DNA from: Cubamyces lactineus | Lineage: Eukaryota; Basidiomycota; Agaricomycetes; Polyporales; Polyporaceae | DNA length: 64,000 bases | Reading direction: 5' to 3' | Assembly: GCA_022376465.1 (NCBI GenBank) | Contig: JACDTU010000003.1 | Coordinates: 620,001-684,000 of the forward strand | Part shown: positions 23,516 to 34,788 of the stretch, one piece after another | How positions within the stretch are numbered: position 1 is the stretch's first letter | Layout: each line of letters begins with the position of its first letter | Program-made: the position numbers and the translations under genes | Notes under the pieces: generated by a model | Seen by the model: only the letters and a program-made list of their open reading frames with translations | The model's database searches: none | Told to the model about the DNA's origin: nothing

Positions 23516-23654
23516 TCTTACGCATGGATACCATGTCGATGCTGTTAACCCGCTGTACTTGTCCTATCACAACTTTTTCTTGGGGTATACCGCGTATCCG
23601 ATGATCGTGAGGTCATTATATCGTAAATAGCACCAGCCAGGGTACATGCGCAGA

Positions 23655-25092
23655 CTATAGCTCGTCGTGTCGCTCATTCCCAATCTGTAATGGTGGGGCT
23701 TCAGAACTGGTGATGGCCCAATCACCTACTACCGACTGAGGATCAGGAGTAACGGCAACATGTTCTGTGAAGGATGGGGGCTCCGGCGGTTCGTCCAAGA
23801 CGTCGGCGGGTTGGGATGTGTGCGCGCCTACGATGGCAGAGCTCGCTATGGACGCGACCGCGGTTGATGCACCAGCGACTAAGGTCGAAGCTGCCGACAC
23901 CACGCTACTCGCAGTGTCGATCACTGAGGCCTCCCCCTTCTCCATTGCTCGCAGCGCAGCCTCGTCTCCGCTAAAGTCGGGAATAAAGCGTGTCCACCAG
24001 AACGCAATCCGGATGCTGCGGTCGACGAGACGCTGCTTGAGAATGAATAGGACGACGAGGACGAAGAATATCAGGCCAGCGAGGACGAGCATGCGGTCCA
24101 TCCAGTCGGCCTTCTCAAGCGCGGTTATGAGGTGTTTAGACGTGCTCATGAGTGACGAGAGCACGTCGTGCGTGCTCGATGTTGACTTCAATGCTGTAGT
24201 GGAGGACTCTATGAAAGAATGCCGGGAGCATGAGGTGGGCGCAACAAACGAAAGGCAGAGTGGGGCGCACCGAGTAGCTGGGTGGAGAGGACCGAGCGTT
24301 CGAGCTCGCCTTGCATCAGGCCGATCGTTCGCTGCAGGGCCTCTGTCACCTCGTTGTTCGCCTTCATGAGCGCGTCCTCTCTGTCATGTCAGACAAAGCC
24401 ATAGGTTAGCACATTGCACTCCATGCTCGACGTCAACGCCTTCCCGAGGGAGAGCTGCAGCCGAGCACTGCCGCAGCCACCTTCGCGCGCGCACGGCTCC
24501 GTCGCAGCCCTGCCACGGTAAATTCGCATTTAACACGATGTGGGGCTCGACGTACGTCACTTTCTCGTTCAGCGACTGCTGCTGCTTCTCGCTCAGCGCC
24601 GACGAACGGAGCAGCTCATCTCGGCGCGACGTCTGCTGCGAGTCGATGGCGCGTTTGGACGCGAGGACAGCGGCGCGCATGTCTTTGCGCAATCTACACG
24701 GAGATAGTTAGCGATAAACTCCAGACACCAGCATCATCCGCTTTGTCATGCACACACCTTGTTAGACAGGCCTTGAACTCGTCTACGACCTGCCTCAGCT
24801 CCCGCCGCGCCCGTTCGGTGCGCTGGTCTTCCACTGCGACATCAAGCGTCTACTCAGATATATGTTTCCGTGTCATTCTTGATGCTCGGTATTACACACA
24901 CACCTCGACTTGCTTTGCTAGTACGTCCAAGTCATCGCGGAGCTCTGCGGCATACTGCTGCTGTAGTGCCAGTGGCCCCGTACATTGGCGCAACCGGGGT
25001 ATCTGGAAGTCGGATAAGTCCTTCTGCCTTCGTTCTATCGAAGCAATGAGATCAGCTGTCTCTTCGTCTAGCGCAGAGGGTAGCGGTGGCAT
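23655..25092 (-). CDS. SEC20: Sec20-type SNARE of Golgi-to-ER transport
   Basis: A Qb-type SNARE that works on the ER in fusion of COPI vesicles returning from the Golgi (with Ufe1, Use1 and Sec22 and the Dsl1 tether). Exons are 25092-24904, 24849-24758, 24693-24556, 24380-24271 and 24208-23655, giving 360 aa. The N-terminal half is coiled coil (DLDVLAKQVE, RARRELRQVVDEFK). The SNARE helix runs through NEVTEALQRTIGLMQGELERSVLSTQLL and continues into STHDVLSSLMSTSKHLITALEKADW. One membrane segment follows (MLVLAGLIFFVLVVLFIL), then a lumenal tail ending in HDEL, as in the yeast protein. Start ATG 25092 begins the family N-terminus. The gene is divergent from RRG9. Confidence 0.93.
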
Positions 25093-25302
25093 CGTGCCCG
25101 GCGAAGTCTCGAGATGGAGTGCAGAGTGTTGTGGACAGTGGCGGCGACCGAGGTGCATGATGTCGACCCCGCGCGCGTGGCATTCTCGGCAAAGGCCGGT
25201 TCTTCCAAAACGGGAAGCACGATCACTTCTTGTCTTTGGGCGCTTACAGGACTTGCACCTTCCTTCTCGTCACGGTATACCACCACTCCCAGCTCGCCCT
25301 CC
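25093..25302. promoter_or_regulatory. Shared divergent promoter SEC20 / RRG9
   Basis: Only 210 bases separate the start codons of SEC20 (minus) and RRG9 (plus), so both promoters must overlap here. No clear TATA box is seen, as is common for housekeeping pairs. Confidence 0.5.
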
Positions 25303-25959
25303 ATGCTACACGCTTTACGCTCCTTCAGACCATGCATTACACCAATAAAGTCTACAAGGAAGACTCATATCAACCTCTACACCACCGTGGCTGAACTCGC
25401 GCGGACGCACTGGAAAACGGGAGCGCACCCAGCCCCACAACCAGTCATGGAGGAAGAGGAAGATGAAGATTGGCCTAAGCCGCTTCAAGAGGGATTTGAC
25501 ACGGACGAACCTCAGGCGGAGGCCTCCACGTCTACCCGGCCGCTACCTCACACTCCCTTTCCCAAGAAGCCCGAGTTCAAGCCTACGCCTCAAGAATACG
25601 CCGCACACCGGCAGACGATGAAGCGCAAGTTCCCCGAAGGCTGGGCGCCGCCCCGCAAAATCTCCAGGGAGGCGATGGATAGCATGCGCTCGCTGCATTC
25701 GCTCGACCCGCGTACATTCTCTACGCCGGTGCTCGCGGAGAGGTTCCGGATCAGCAAGGAGGCCGTGCGTCGTATCCTCAAGAGCAAGTGGGAGCCCACG
25801 CGTGAACAGCGAGCGAAGCTGGCTGCGAAGGAGAGGGAGGCCAAGAGTCAGTGGAAGCTGCAGAAGAGGTTGGAGGAGAGACGGAAGCACGAGGAGATGC
25901 AGGAGGAATTTGGCATCGTTCCCGAAGAGCGGAAAGACGACCGCTTGACACTCATATGA
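25303..25959 (+). CDS. RRG9: Rrg9/neugrin-family mitochondrial protein
   Basis: Rrg9 is a mitochondrial protein needed for respiratory growth and maintenance of mtDNA in yeast; the related animal neugrin supports mitoribosome assembly. A single exon encodes 218 aa. The N-terminus MLHALRSFRPC is basic and hydrophobic, fitting a mitochondrial presequence, which is why ATG 25303 is preferred over an in-frame ATG at 25114 that would run into the SEC20 promoter. The family core is FPEGWAPPRKISREAMDSMR, then TPVLAERFRISKEAVRRILKSKW (a helix-turn-helix-like segment), followed by a highly charged helix rich in Lys/Glu/Arg. The middle linker is acidic. Confidence in the family is high; the role is inferred from it. 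Confidence 0.88.
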   Translation: MLHALRSFRPCITPIKSTRKTHINLYTTVAELARTHWKTGAHPAPQPVMEEEEDEDWPKPLQEGFDTDEPQAEASTSTRPLPHTPFPKKPEFKPTPQEYAAHRQTMKRKFPEGWAPPRKISREAMDSMRSLHSLDPRTFSTPVLAERFRISKEAVRRILKSKWEPTREQRAKLAAKEREAKSQWKLQKRLEERRKHEEMQEEFGIVPEERKDDRLTLI

Positions 25960-26322
25960 GGGAGGCTTTCGAACCTCACTCACGCAATCATGGATTGGTT
26001 TGTATAACTTACTGCTCATTTAGCTAATCCACACAGGTAATATTTTTTTCGTCGTCTATTGCCGTATGCTACATTATCTAACCCTCCTCCTTTCAGGCAT
26101 CATATGATCATCTAGTATCACATTTCGCCTGAAGCGCAAGCTCTCGTCATCTTGTGCTGTGCTGTCATTTCAAAGGCATACAGCATGCGCAAAATTCGGG
26201 GTTTAATCCATTCTTCCAACGGAAAGTACATGTCATCTGGGTTCCAGTCTGTCTGTTTCTGCAACCACATAAGTCATTAGGAGCCTTTGGCTAGCCATCG
26301 CGGTACAACGCTAGCACTCGCA
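25960..26322. other. Convergent intergenic region
   Basis: About 360 AT-richer bases between the stop codons of RRG9 (plus) and the BTB gene (minus). It should contain both 3' UTRs. No gene is seen. Confidence 0.55.
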
Positions 26323-27140
26323 CTATCCTTTCAACTCGTTTTGGAACACCCGCCTGATCACCGTGGTGAAATCGTGCAGAGGACGCAAACTCGGGACATG
26401 ATAACCCTCTCTTCCCGTGCATCCTATGTAGCTCTCCCGAATCTCTGCCATTTTGATCGCTGTTGCAATTCCGAGAAGCTCAACCTCTTCCAGCTGGATT
26501 GGCTGGGTACGCCTGGCGAGCGCGTGCATTGCTGGGAAGAGCCATTCGTGGACATCGTACTGGCGAGCTAGCCCTAACCATCGGACGGGAATGTCGGCCG
26601 CCTTTAGCAGAGGCGTGAGTTTGTCTATCGCGACGCGACGCAGCTTGGTGAACTGCCACATGGTGGTGAGTTTGAGAACAGAGATCCATTGCTCCATCGT
26701 TGGCTCCCTCCGCTCCTCGAACGAAGGGGCGTAGAGACTGCGTGAAGGAATTCATCATTACCTGCGACCTGGGTTCGTGCAGTGCTGAGTTCCGTGACAA
26801 GCAAATACTCACGGCGTGAACATAACATGCAGCAGCGGCTCGAACTCATCTTTCTTGATGCTCTCTAGTACTATTGGCTTTTCGTCGGTCTGGCCTTCGA
26901 CCGTCGTCGAGTCTGCCGGGAGCGCGAACATATCCCTGAAGACCTCCGAACCGTCCACGAACTTGTGCTTTGGTACCTTGTACAGGCGATTCTCAACCTG
27001 CACGACAAATTGTCAGGGTTGTTCGCGTGTGCAGTATGAACTCAACGGTTCACCTGAATCACGATATGGTCAGAATAGAACCGGTGGTCACGACGGACTA
27101 TTGTAGGGTCTTCCTGCATCTCAGCCTCGTACGGTGACAT
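26323..27140 (-). CDS. BTB/POZ domain protein
   Basis: A BTB/POZ protein of the type expanded in basidiomycetes; such domains mediate dimerisation and often recruit Cul3, but the partner is unknown. Exons are 27140-27054, 26997-26813 and 26737-26323, giving 228 aa. The BTB fold is recognisable from RRDHRFYSDHIVIQ, NRLYKVPKHKFVDGSEVFRDMF, the strand KPIVLESIKKDEFEPLLHVMF and YAPSFEERREPTMEQWISVLKLTTMWQF. A BACK-like helical part follows (LRRVAIDKLTPLL, VRWLGLARQYDVHEWL) and the C-terminus ends in PLHDFTTVIRRVFQNEL. No zinc finger or other DNA-binding domain is present. Confidence 0.88.
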
Positions 27141-27723
27141 CGTGATTAGGCTAGTCCATTGGGTTATTATCATCAGGAGGCCGTGTACTAGGCGCACACT
27201 TACGCGTACAACATATCATGCGGGCTGTCGGAGGACATCTCGATTGAATCACAACGACGGACAGCCATCGCCTCGCTTCATATACCGCTCATATCTTGAG
27301 CTGCGGTAAAGCGGATTATACAGAGGCCGTCGCGATCTACCGCAGCATCACCCGTCTCATCGCAAAATCAGTGGTTCGGGACATTCGGCATCCAACCTCA
27401 TACCTAGCGGGTTCAACGGGGAGTTCACCCGACCGGTTTGACTGCTGCTGCGATATGAAACAGTGAGCCCGGGTTCTATGAAGTCCACAGCCCCGTGGTC
27501 TCGCAGCCAAAGGCCAGCAAAACCGCAGCCGCTGAGGTCATGCGGCCAGCACCCCACACCTTGTACGCAGTGAATATCCATATTCGTTTCTTGAGGATGC
27601 ATATATAAGAACCGCACACAGGTGGACCTCTTGGGGGCGCGACGGGCGCGAAGATAGCCATGACAGGCAGTAGGAAGTACGAGAACCTCCCCCTTTTTTT
27701 CTGCTAACACAAGACCCCTGAAA
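27141..27723. other. Intergenic, no gene seen
   Basis: About 580 bases upstream of the BTB gene and downstream of the tannase gene (both minus). No coding frame is supported. Presumably BTB promoter plus tannase 3' UTR. Confidence 0.5.
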
Positions 27724-30097
27724 TCACGCGCAGACGAAGCTTGCGGCGCTGTTGGGGTCTCCTCCCTTGAATCGTACCGTCGACGGGTACTAGCAAAAAG
27801 GTTCAGTCGACTGCTGTGACTTCACCGCAGTTCCGGCTTCTGAGAATGCAACTCACTTTGCACAGCGGTCGGGTGAATTGCACGCCGTCGGCAACGTCGT
27901 CGTTCTTGTATTTGACGCCGATGATGGTGGAAGGGGCGACGCCTTCCTCGACCCATTGGACCATAGCAGCCAGGATATTGTGCTCGGGGTCAAACGAGAG
28001 GGGCCGTGGCTGGGACACGCCCCCGAACGCGTTCGCTGCCTGCCCGCCCTGGAAGCGTCGTTAGCACAAAGCATTTGTGACGGCCGATACACGACCTACA
28101 GCACTGCAAAGTATGATACGCGTTAGCTCGTCTTCGCTCGTGCGCTGAAAGTAAGCGAGAAGACGTACCAATGATTCATCCCGGGCACGGTGAACAGGCG
28201 ATAGAAGTCGTCGATATCCAGCGTGCTGTTCCCGAGCGTGAACTCGTGCACGGTCTCGTAGTAGTGGATGCTATTCCCGGGGCTGATGAGCTGGTCCGCC
28301 CAGCCGACATAGTGGAGCACTTTGCCATTCCGTGGGGGTGCGGCGAACGCGGTGAGGTCGGGGTCGATCGCCTGAAAGGCGTGTCGGCACCATGAAATAC
28401 AGTAGATCAGAATTAGGCTTACATTGGATTGTCCGGGGTTGACCTCGTCTCCGAGGGTGATGTCGGTCGCGTTATAGTCTTCCATAGTCCATTGTGTGTC
28501 GCTGCATCATGTCGAAATCAGGCTCGAGCAGATAGTGTCCAAAGAAAACGCCCACTTGAGCAAGAAGAAGCGGAACCAGTCCGCGGGAAGCGCGAAGGGC
28601 GGACTTCCGACGAGCCCGTTGAAGAAAGCGTTCTCGCCACCTGGGAAGTAACCGCCAAAGATATATGTTTGGTCCGCCTCATAGTAGTCTGCGTAGATTC
28701 GATGGAGTGCGTTGATCTGGTCGGCGGATAAACATGTCGAGGTGTTCTGGCCTGGACGACAAGTCAACGTTTCCGGCCTGAAACTAGGAGTGGAGACTCA
28801 TAGGTTAGGCGGAATAGTATAGAGTAGAGCTCACTCGGGAACGACGTACCTACACGCCCGCGGGTCGTTGATAATCCCGTCCTTGAGCTGTGTAAATGGG
28901 CGGGACAGCTGTGAGGCGAGCACACACTCGCTAAACTACGATGAAGGAACTGACCCCATCCAGCTCGTCACATTGTCTCATTACCTCGGGACCGATGACG
29001 TTGACCCACATATCCTGCGTCATGAAGCTTGGGGAGGTTGGCGGAAGAACGTTGAGGTTCATATGAATAGACCACGGCTGCAGATGGGTCATCCAGTTCG
29101 CAGGTGAACCGACGACCTAGACGATGTGGCTTGTTAGTTACAGCAAGACAAGGAGACAGGATGTGTCAACTCACGATGCCGTCGAAGCTGTCAGGGAACA
29201 GTTGGATTTCCTTTAGGCTACGCCGAAGTCAGATCCATGTTCTATGCGTTCGAACTTCAGCGTAACTTACCCTTGGCGACCACCTCAAGTGCGCGCACAT
29301 TGTCAATACAAATGCAGCCAATCGACGCAGTCCAAGATGCCAACACACTCACCAGTTGAGCATCCCAGGTAGTAGGACTTCTTGATGGATTGACGATAGT
29401 ACTGCTTGGTAATCTCTTTTCCAACTAGCACGCTAAGGTGAACGGCCCGCCAGCCCCAGTCAACGATTGCATTCTGTCAGTATACAAAGTCAGCGTGGCG
29501 CACAAGGCTACATCATGAGAGTAGCTGACGTCGTTATGTGGACCGGCCCACGAGCCGTCAACTGCTGATGAATTGTGACCGGTGTTGGTCGATATCCCTG
29601 CGACTGCAGCGATGTAGTAAGAAGAAGCCCTTTGCAAGTGAAGCTTCATCACGTGGACTTACATCCTTGGGGTATTGCAGTGCCTCCGAGATCGGCCACG
29701 GCCACTGCACACGATGCTGTTAACGAGTAGATCGACTTAGAATCGGGAACAGTAACTCGCCGCCGCCGCCGAATCCGCCGTTCCCGATGGTGAGCATCCG
29801 CCCGTTCCATTCGTCGGGGAGCCAAGCTTCAGTGATCGCGAACGAGCCAGCTGTGGCGTTAGTTATGATCACGAGCTCGACGCGACAGAACGCGGGCAAG
29901 CCTGTGGTGTTGATGCTAGAGAAGATATTGGATATGTCAACAGTTGCATTAGTTGGAAAGTAGGTTTTCGTGGTGACAGAGACGCCAGGAATATGGCTGG
30001 GCGAAAAGTTGAGGCAGGTCGACCTGGATCCCCGGGCGGCCGTAGCTGCGAAACCAAGCGCGACGTGTGCTAGGAGCCCTAGAAGTAAGAGGGTCAT
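27724..30097 (-). CDS. Secreted tannase/feruloyl esterase, 14 exons
   Basis: An extracellular hydrolase of the tannase/feruloyl esterase family, releasing gallic, ferulic or similar acids from plant esters. Exons are 30097-29761, 29704-29663, 29603-29530, 29473-29353, 29283-29271, 29217-29175, 29116-28985, 28887-28850, 28783-28556, 28501-28423, 28371-28169, 28103-28100, 28048-27857 and 27789-27724 (523 aa). A signal peptide is at residues 1-18. The CS-D-HC arrangement is complete: Cys189-Ser190 in GCSTGGRQG, Asp395 in VGWADQLISPG, His436-Cys437 in GMNHC. The 4-nt exon supplies the last base of the Cys437 codon plus one Ala. A 13-nt exon encodes GRQ after the nucleophile. The first intron appears to be of the GC-AG type. 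Many N-glycosylation sequons occur. No break was found. Confidence 0.9.
28100..28103 (-). other. 4-nt micro-exon of the tannase gene
   Basis: The exon TGCT lies between introns 28104-28168 and 28049-28099. Both have good ends (GTACGT...TTTGCAG and GTAGGT...CTTCCAG) and a GCTAAC branch site. Without it the frame shifts between GMNH and GGQAANAFGG; with it the text reads GMNHCAGGQ, as the family expects. Confidence 0.75.
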
Positions 30098-30138
30098 GGC
30101 GGGCTTCGACGGTGGGTAGACCGGAACCCCGGATACCG

Positions 30139-30145
30139 TTTTATA
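30139..30145 (-). promoter_or_regulatory. TATA box of the tannase gene
   Basis: TATAAAA on the minus strand, 42 nt before the ATG at 30097. Confidence 0.6.
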
Positions 30146-31447
30146 CCGCGTGTACGAGCCATTCAAGAGGCCCGTCATCTTGTGCCAGTGGCTGGGTGAA
30201 CGCATACTCTCCAACGCACTGGGTGTCATGTGGGCTGGAACATCGCCGGGCCGAGGGCTTCTGATGGGCTAGAAATATAGCGTGTAGTATGAGTATCCTT
30301 GTTGCGCATGATCGTCTTCTTGGTACAGAAGGCGAATGCGAGCGATTTGCATCGCAAGGAGCATGTGATGGCAGTAGAAGTCGGTGCGTGTGTCAAGCGC
30401 TTCCAAAGAAAGTAGAAAACGTCCTGAAACCGACAGTGCGCAACTAAGCGATTTATCAGCGTAACGCCGCTATAGGGGCGTCTTGAGGAAGAGAAGGGGA
30501 GTGCGGACCATAACTCAAGCGCTATAGGCTAGCCAAATAGATGAACGCGGCTGAGCATGAGCTGAGTGACCACGGCCTTTAGGCAACGGCCCGAGCTGCG
30601 GCTGGTCTGGGATGCATTGTAGGTTGCGCGGTGTGCGTGCCCAGTACGAGAAGACACGGCATCTATAGTACATGAGAAAGATTCAGCTTCAAGCCGTAGG
30701 TACTAGCAGCCACTGGAGGCGTGATCATGCTGCGAAGTTGGCTTCCCCAACTGAGCACTTAGCATATGGATATCCACTCACACCTATTTTACTTCGATAC
30801 CGATATTCGGGTTATCCTATGGATGGTTTGTAGTGCATTTAGTTCCTCCAAGACAAAGCTGTAACGTCAGTGGCTTAAGAGAATGGACATCTCGAGGTGT
30901 AAGCGCTCTCACACAAATTGCCGAAGAGTTCATGAGCATGCTCACATAAAAACTTGACATGGCTATACCGCTCTACGATCCCATAGAGCACATTGTGCGG
31001 ATCTATGTTGTGGAAAGACAACAGAGGGCCAAATGACGGTTGTGCAGGAAGGCAAGTACCGGTTTAGATAGCCGACAAGGGATATCAGTTATAGTCTGTT
31101 TCAGCTGAGATCTGAATCGGTACACAGCGTTTACAACATCCACCACCATCATCCTTGCTGTATACCGCTTGAGTTGAACCAACCACTCGACATGATACCC
31201 TCATTGCACGCCATGGAGCTCTGAGATCCCACGAACACACATCCGCGTACCCTGTTAGAGAATGCCTAGCCCTGTTCTCAAGTCTCGACGATAAGCGTGC
31301 GATGGCGCCCGTATCACGCAACCTGGCCAGTTTTCTGCAGCTCGGAAAGCGGAACATATGCAGGTGTACAGTGTACACGATACATCCTGCGTCTACGCAC
31401 CTTGCTCTCTCCCCAACAACGACGCGTGGACTTCGTGTATCGTAGCT
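30146..31447. other. Divergent intergenic region tannase / FMO
   Basis: About 1.3 kb between divergently transcribed tannase (minus) and the first FMO (plus). It is AT-richer than its neighbours and has no supported coding frame on either strand. It should contain the upstream control elements of both genes. Confidence 0.55.
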
Positions 31448-33022
31448 ATGGGCTCGTCTGCATCTAGTGCGTTCAACCTGTTGGTCATGCGCGTCTCCTC
31501 TGCGCTCACCTGCCCATAGATCGTACAGAGGCTACCAATGCTCAGGACAATGCTGGCGAGATCAAACACATATGCGTGGTGGGTGCTGGACCCGTAGGTT
31601 TAGGCGCTATCAAGATAGTGAAGGATACTCGGGAGTTCAAGGAGGGAAAATGGACCGTCACCGCGTTCGAAACTCGGGACAACCTAGGGGGAATATGGTG
31701 AGCATACCGCATAGTGAGAGTGTTGAAACAGGTTGCTGACCCATGCGATATCATTGTGCAGGTATCCTGCGCCTGCCGACGCAGATCCACCTCTTACCGC
31801 GCTCTACGATTCACTCACCACGAACACGCCCCATCCGCTCATGTCCTATACATCCTATCCATGTGCCCCGGAAACGCCGCTGTATCCCCCGGCATCTTCA
31901 GTACTCGCGTATCTACACGAGTATGCGAAGACATTCGACCTCCTCCCCCACATACGCTTTAACACTAGTGTCGTCTCAATGCACTGGGATCCGAAGACTG
32001 ACAAGTGGAATGTCACCGTATCTTCAGGCGAGACTCACCAGTTCGATCTCGTCCTCATCGCGAATGGCCATTACCGCGTCCCTCGGATACCTGCTACGAA
32101 GGGTCTGGATGCATGGCGTGCCCAAGGCAAAGTAACGCACTCTGCCTGGTACCGCAGGCCTGAAGACTACACCGGGAAGAAGATCATCGTAGTGGGGGGC
32201 GGGTATAGCGGCATGGACGTCGCCTCCGAGACCCGTCCCTTTGCGAAGGTGGTCATCCACTCTATCACAGGCACACTCCCAGAGGACGAGGACGGCGACA
32301 AGTTCAAGAGACGGGGTCGCGTAGCGGAATACCTGGACGCGTCTGAGGGAAAGGTGGTCTTCGAAGATGGGACGGCAGAGAGCGGCATCGACCACGTTAT
32401 ACTCGCTACCGGGTATCAGTTCAACTTCCCATTCCTCTCGGAGCCGGAGGTGGTTCCCTCACTCCCGGCCCAAGTCCCTCCGATCCCTCCAACGTTGCAC
32501 AATACCACTTACCACATCTTCCCACTCGCGAAGCACCTCTTCCCCTTAACTACTTCGTATCCGCCGTCAAGCCTCGCGTTCCTCGGACTTCCGCTACGTG
32601 TCGCACCCTTGCCGCTCGCGGAGATCCAGACCCAAGCCGTGCTCAAAGTTTTCGCCGATCCCAGTTCACTGGACGTCCAGAAGGAAGCAGAGGCGCTTCG
32701 GGCGCGCTACGAGAGCTTCCGTTCAGTCAAAGGGGACAACGAGGTCGCGATCGCGGATGCTTGGTTCCGCTTTGGATTCAAGGAGCAGTTCGACTATCGC
32801 GATGAGCTGTATGAGTTCGTCGGAACCGAGTACCGCATTCCGCAGTGGGAGCGGGAGCTGTTCGAGCAAAAGGACCTGTTGCGCGAGAAGTGCAGGGAGT
32901 TAGAACGTCGCGGGGAGGCGGAGGCGTGGTTACGTGGAGTTGGGACAGGGCCCGATCCGGTTCAGGAATGGGCCGACTTCATGTGGAAGGTTCTCCGGGG
33001 AACGGATGCTACAAAGAATTAA
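31448..33022 (+). CDS. Flavin-containing monooxygenase, copy 1
   Basis: A class B flavoprotein monooxygenase using FAD and NADPH to oxygenate N, S or carbonyl groups. Exons are 31448-31466, 31520-31697 and 31762-33022, giving 485 aa. The FAD-binding motif is CVVGAGPVGLGA near the N-terminus, and the NADPH-binding motif is IVVGGGYSGMDVA in the middle. The FMO/NMO signature ATGYQFNFPF follows. The usual LIANGHYRVPRIP segment before the NADPH motif is present. No membrane segment or signal peptide is seen, so it is probably cytosolic. The 19-nt first exon is also found in the second FMO of this window, which shows common descent. Substrate unknown. Confidence 0.92.
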
Positions 33023-33407
33023 AGGGTTTCTGGCGTAAATCAGATGACACTGGATCTGCACCTGGTGAGTATTTGTGAGGCAGTCTCCATTGTCGTCCAA
33101 GTCAGTGATATCTGTCCTGATAGGTTCATCACCCGCGTCGCAATAGTCATCATAATCGGGTTTTTGTATTGTGTAGGTAGAGTTCGCTATGACTACATGA
33201 GTGGGGGGTTATCACAAAGGGACCATCCTGTGCGATTGCGTTTGGCGGTAGAGGTTTATGCTCACGTGTGGGTGCCATGAGGCGACTACTCGCATCGCCT
33301 ACGGTCGGCTTCTCCAGCGTCGTATTCACTATAAGGGCGGGTTCAGCACTAGGGGTCATGGTACGCACTGTCGACTACTCCCCGCCATTTCGCAACCCAC
33401 TCACTCA
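33023..33407. other. Intergenic, promoter of the F-box-like gene
   Basis: About 385 bases between two plus-strand genes, with no separate coding signal. Confidence 0.5.
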
Positions 33408-34788
33408 ATGCCGCAATCATCTGGTGCAGAAGTCGTTTTGTTCGAGCCTCCCTATCAAGGGCCTGATGCGGCATCGCTCGAGAGCCTCCCCGTGGAGCTG
33501 ATCACACAGATCGTCCGCGAATTGGAAGGCGATCCGCCTGCCCTAGCGGCATGTGCGTCCCTGAAGAAGTCGTGGAGGGCGTTCTGCCTGCCGTACCTGT
33601 TCAAGTGCATCGAGATGAAGCAGCCCACGGAGCGCAAGCTGTTCGCCTTCCTCATCTTCCTCGAGGGGAACTCGAAGCTCCGGCGCCTCATCAAGAGCCT
33701 GCTACTGAACACCCGCGCAGGGCCGGAGACGCTGCTCGCCATGCACTCGATCGACCTTTTCACCCGCATCGTGGCGTGCTTGCCGAACCTCGGTTGCCTT
33801 GCTATATGCCGGATTTGGTTCAAGCAATTCGAGCCTCCCCGAGCCGTCGGTGTCCTCGGTACCGACGACAGGATGGAGCGCGCGAATCCTATACCGCTGG
33901 CGTTGCTCATAGTCAATTCTTGCCTTGCTGGCCCAGGTGGGACGCTAGGAGAGCTCCCATTCCTCTTCAACGTCTTCTCGCTATTCAAGCTCAAGAAACT
34001 CTGTTTGTTGGGGTTTTCCATACCGCAACCGGCCATTTGGGACATCAGGCATCGGTCGCACCGGAGAGGAACCCTCTCTGTGGAGAACCTCGAGATACGA
34101 ACCCCCTTGTCTTCAGAGATCAGCAAGGTAGTTGGACAAGAACTGAGTCTCAGGCTACAAGCGGAATCGATACGTAGCCTAAACATCGCCAAGGCGAACC
34201 GTGCCTCCGTTCTGGCCGCAGGTGCGCTAATTGGAGTGGTCGGCCAGAACCTAGAAGCGTTCATGCTCGATGTCTCCAAAGTACGGCATACCGAGTTCAA
34301 TAAGGTGCCGGGTAAGTATCATTTTGGCGTCGCTCATGCCCGTACACGTAGGAGCTGACAAGATGCGGTTGATAGACCTTGCGGAATGCCTTGGCTTGGC
34401 AAGATGTCTCAAGCTCAAAATTCTCACTTTCCATATCACGGTCAACTTCTCCGCACGTCCATGTCTCGGGCAGAAACACTGTCAACTTCTGGCGAAGATA
34501 CTTGGCAATCCTCCCCCCGCTCTTCGTGCCATCGCCGTGGTCCTCAAAGTGGGCATGTCATCCGAGATGTCGACTTCTGCGACACCATCTCCGTCGCAGC
34601 TGGCCGATGTCACCGATCTGCCTGAGGTGGAAAAGGCGGTGTTGGACCATGATTTTCCACACCTTGAGGTTTTCAGTGTGCGTCTGGAGTTGGAAGGGCA
34701 GGTCACGGGCCGCAAGGGATGGTCGCAAGAAGCGGGCCGCCTTCTATCGCGTTTGAAGAGCCGCGGGCTGCTCACTATCGAGCAGTGA
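33408..34788 (+). CDS. F-box-like protein
   Basis: Two exons, 33408-34311 and 34376-34788, give 438 aa. The N-terminal stretch LESLPVELITQIVRELEGDPPALAACASLKKSWRAFCLPYLF has the spacing of an F-box (LPxEL...I...L.....L..C..v...W), so the protein is probably a substrate adaptor of an SCF ubiquitin ligase. The rest has irregular leucine-rich segments (KKLCLLGFSI, VENLEIRT, RSLNIAKANR, FPHLEVFSVRLELEG) as in the many lineage-specific F-box proteins of Agaricomycetes. No catalytic motif is visible. It is a typical member of a fast-evolving group; the substrate is unknown. Confidence 0.8.

Noticed and set aside
25114..25302. In-frame 5' extension of RRG9 to ATG 25114
   Set aside because: It would nearly abut the SEC20 start codon and hide the mitochondrial presequence; ATG 25303 gives a normal targeting peptide.
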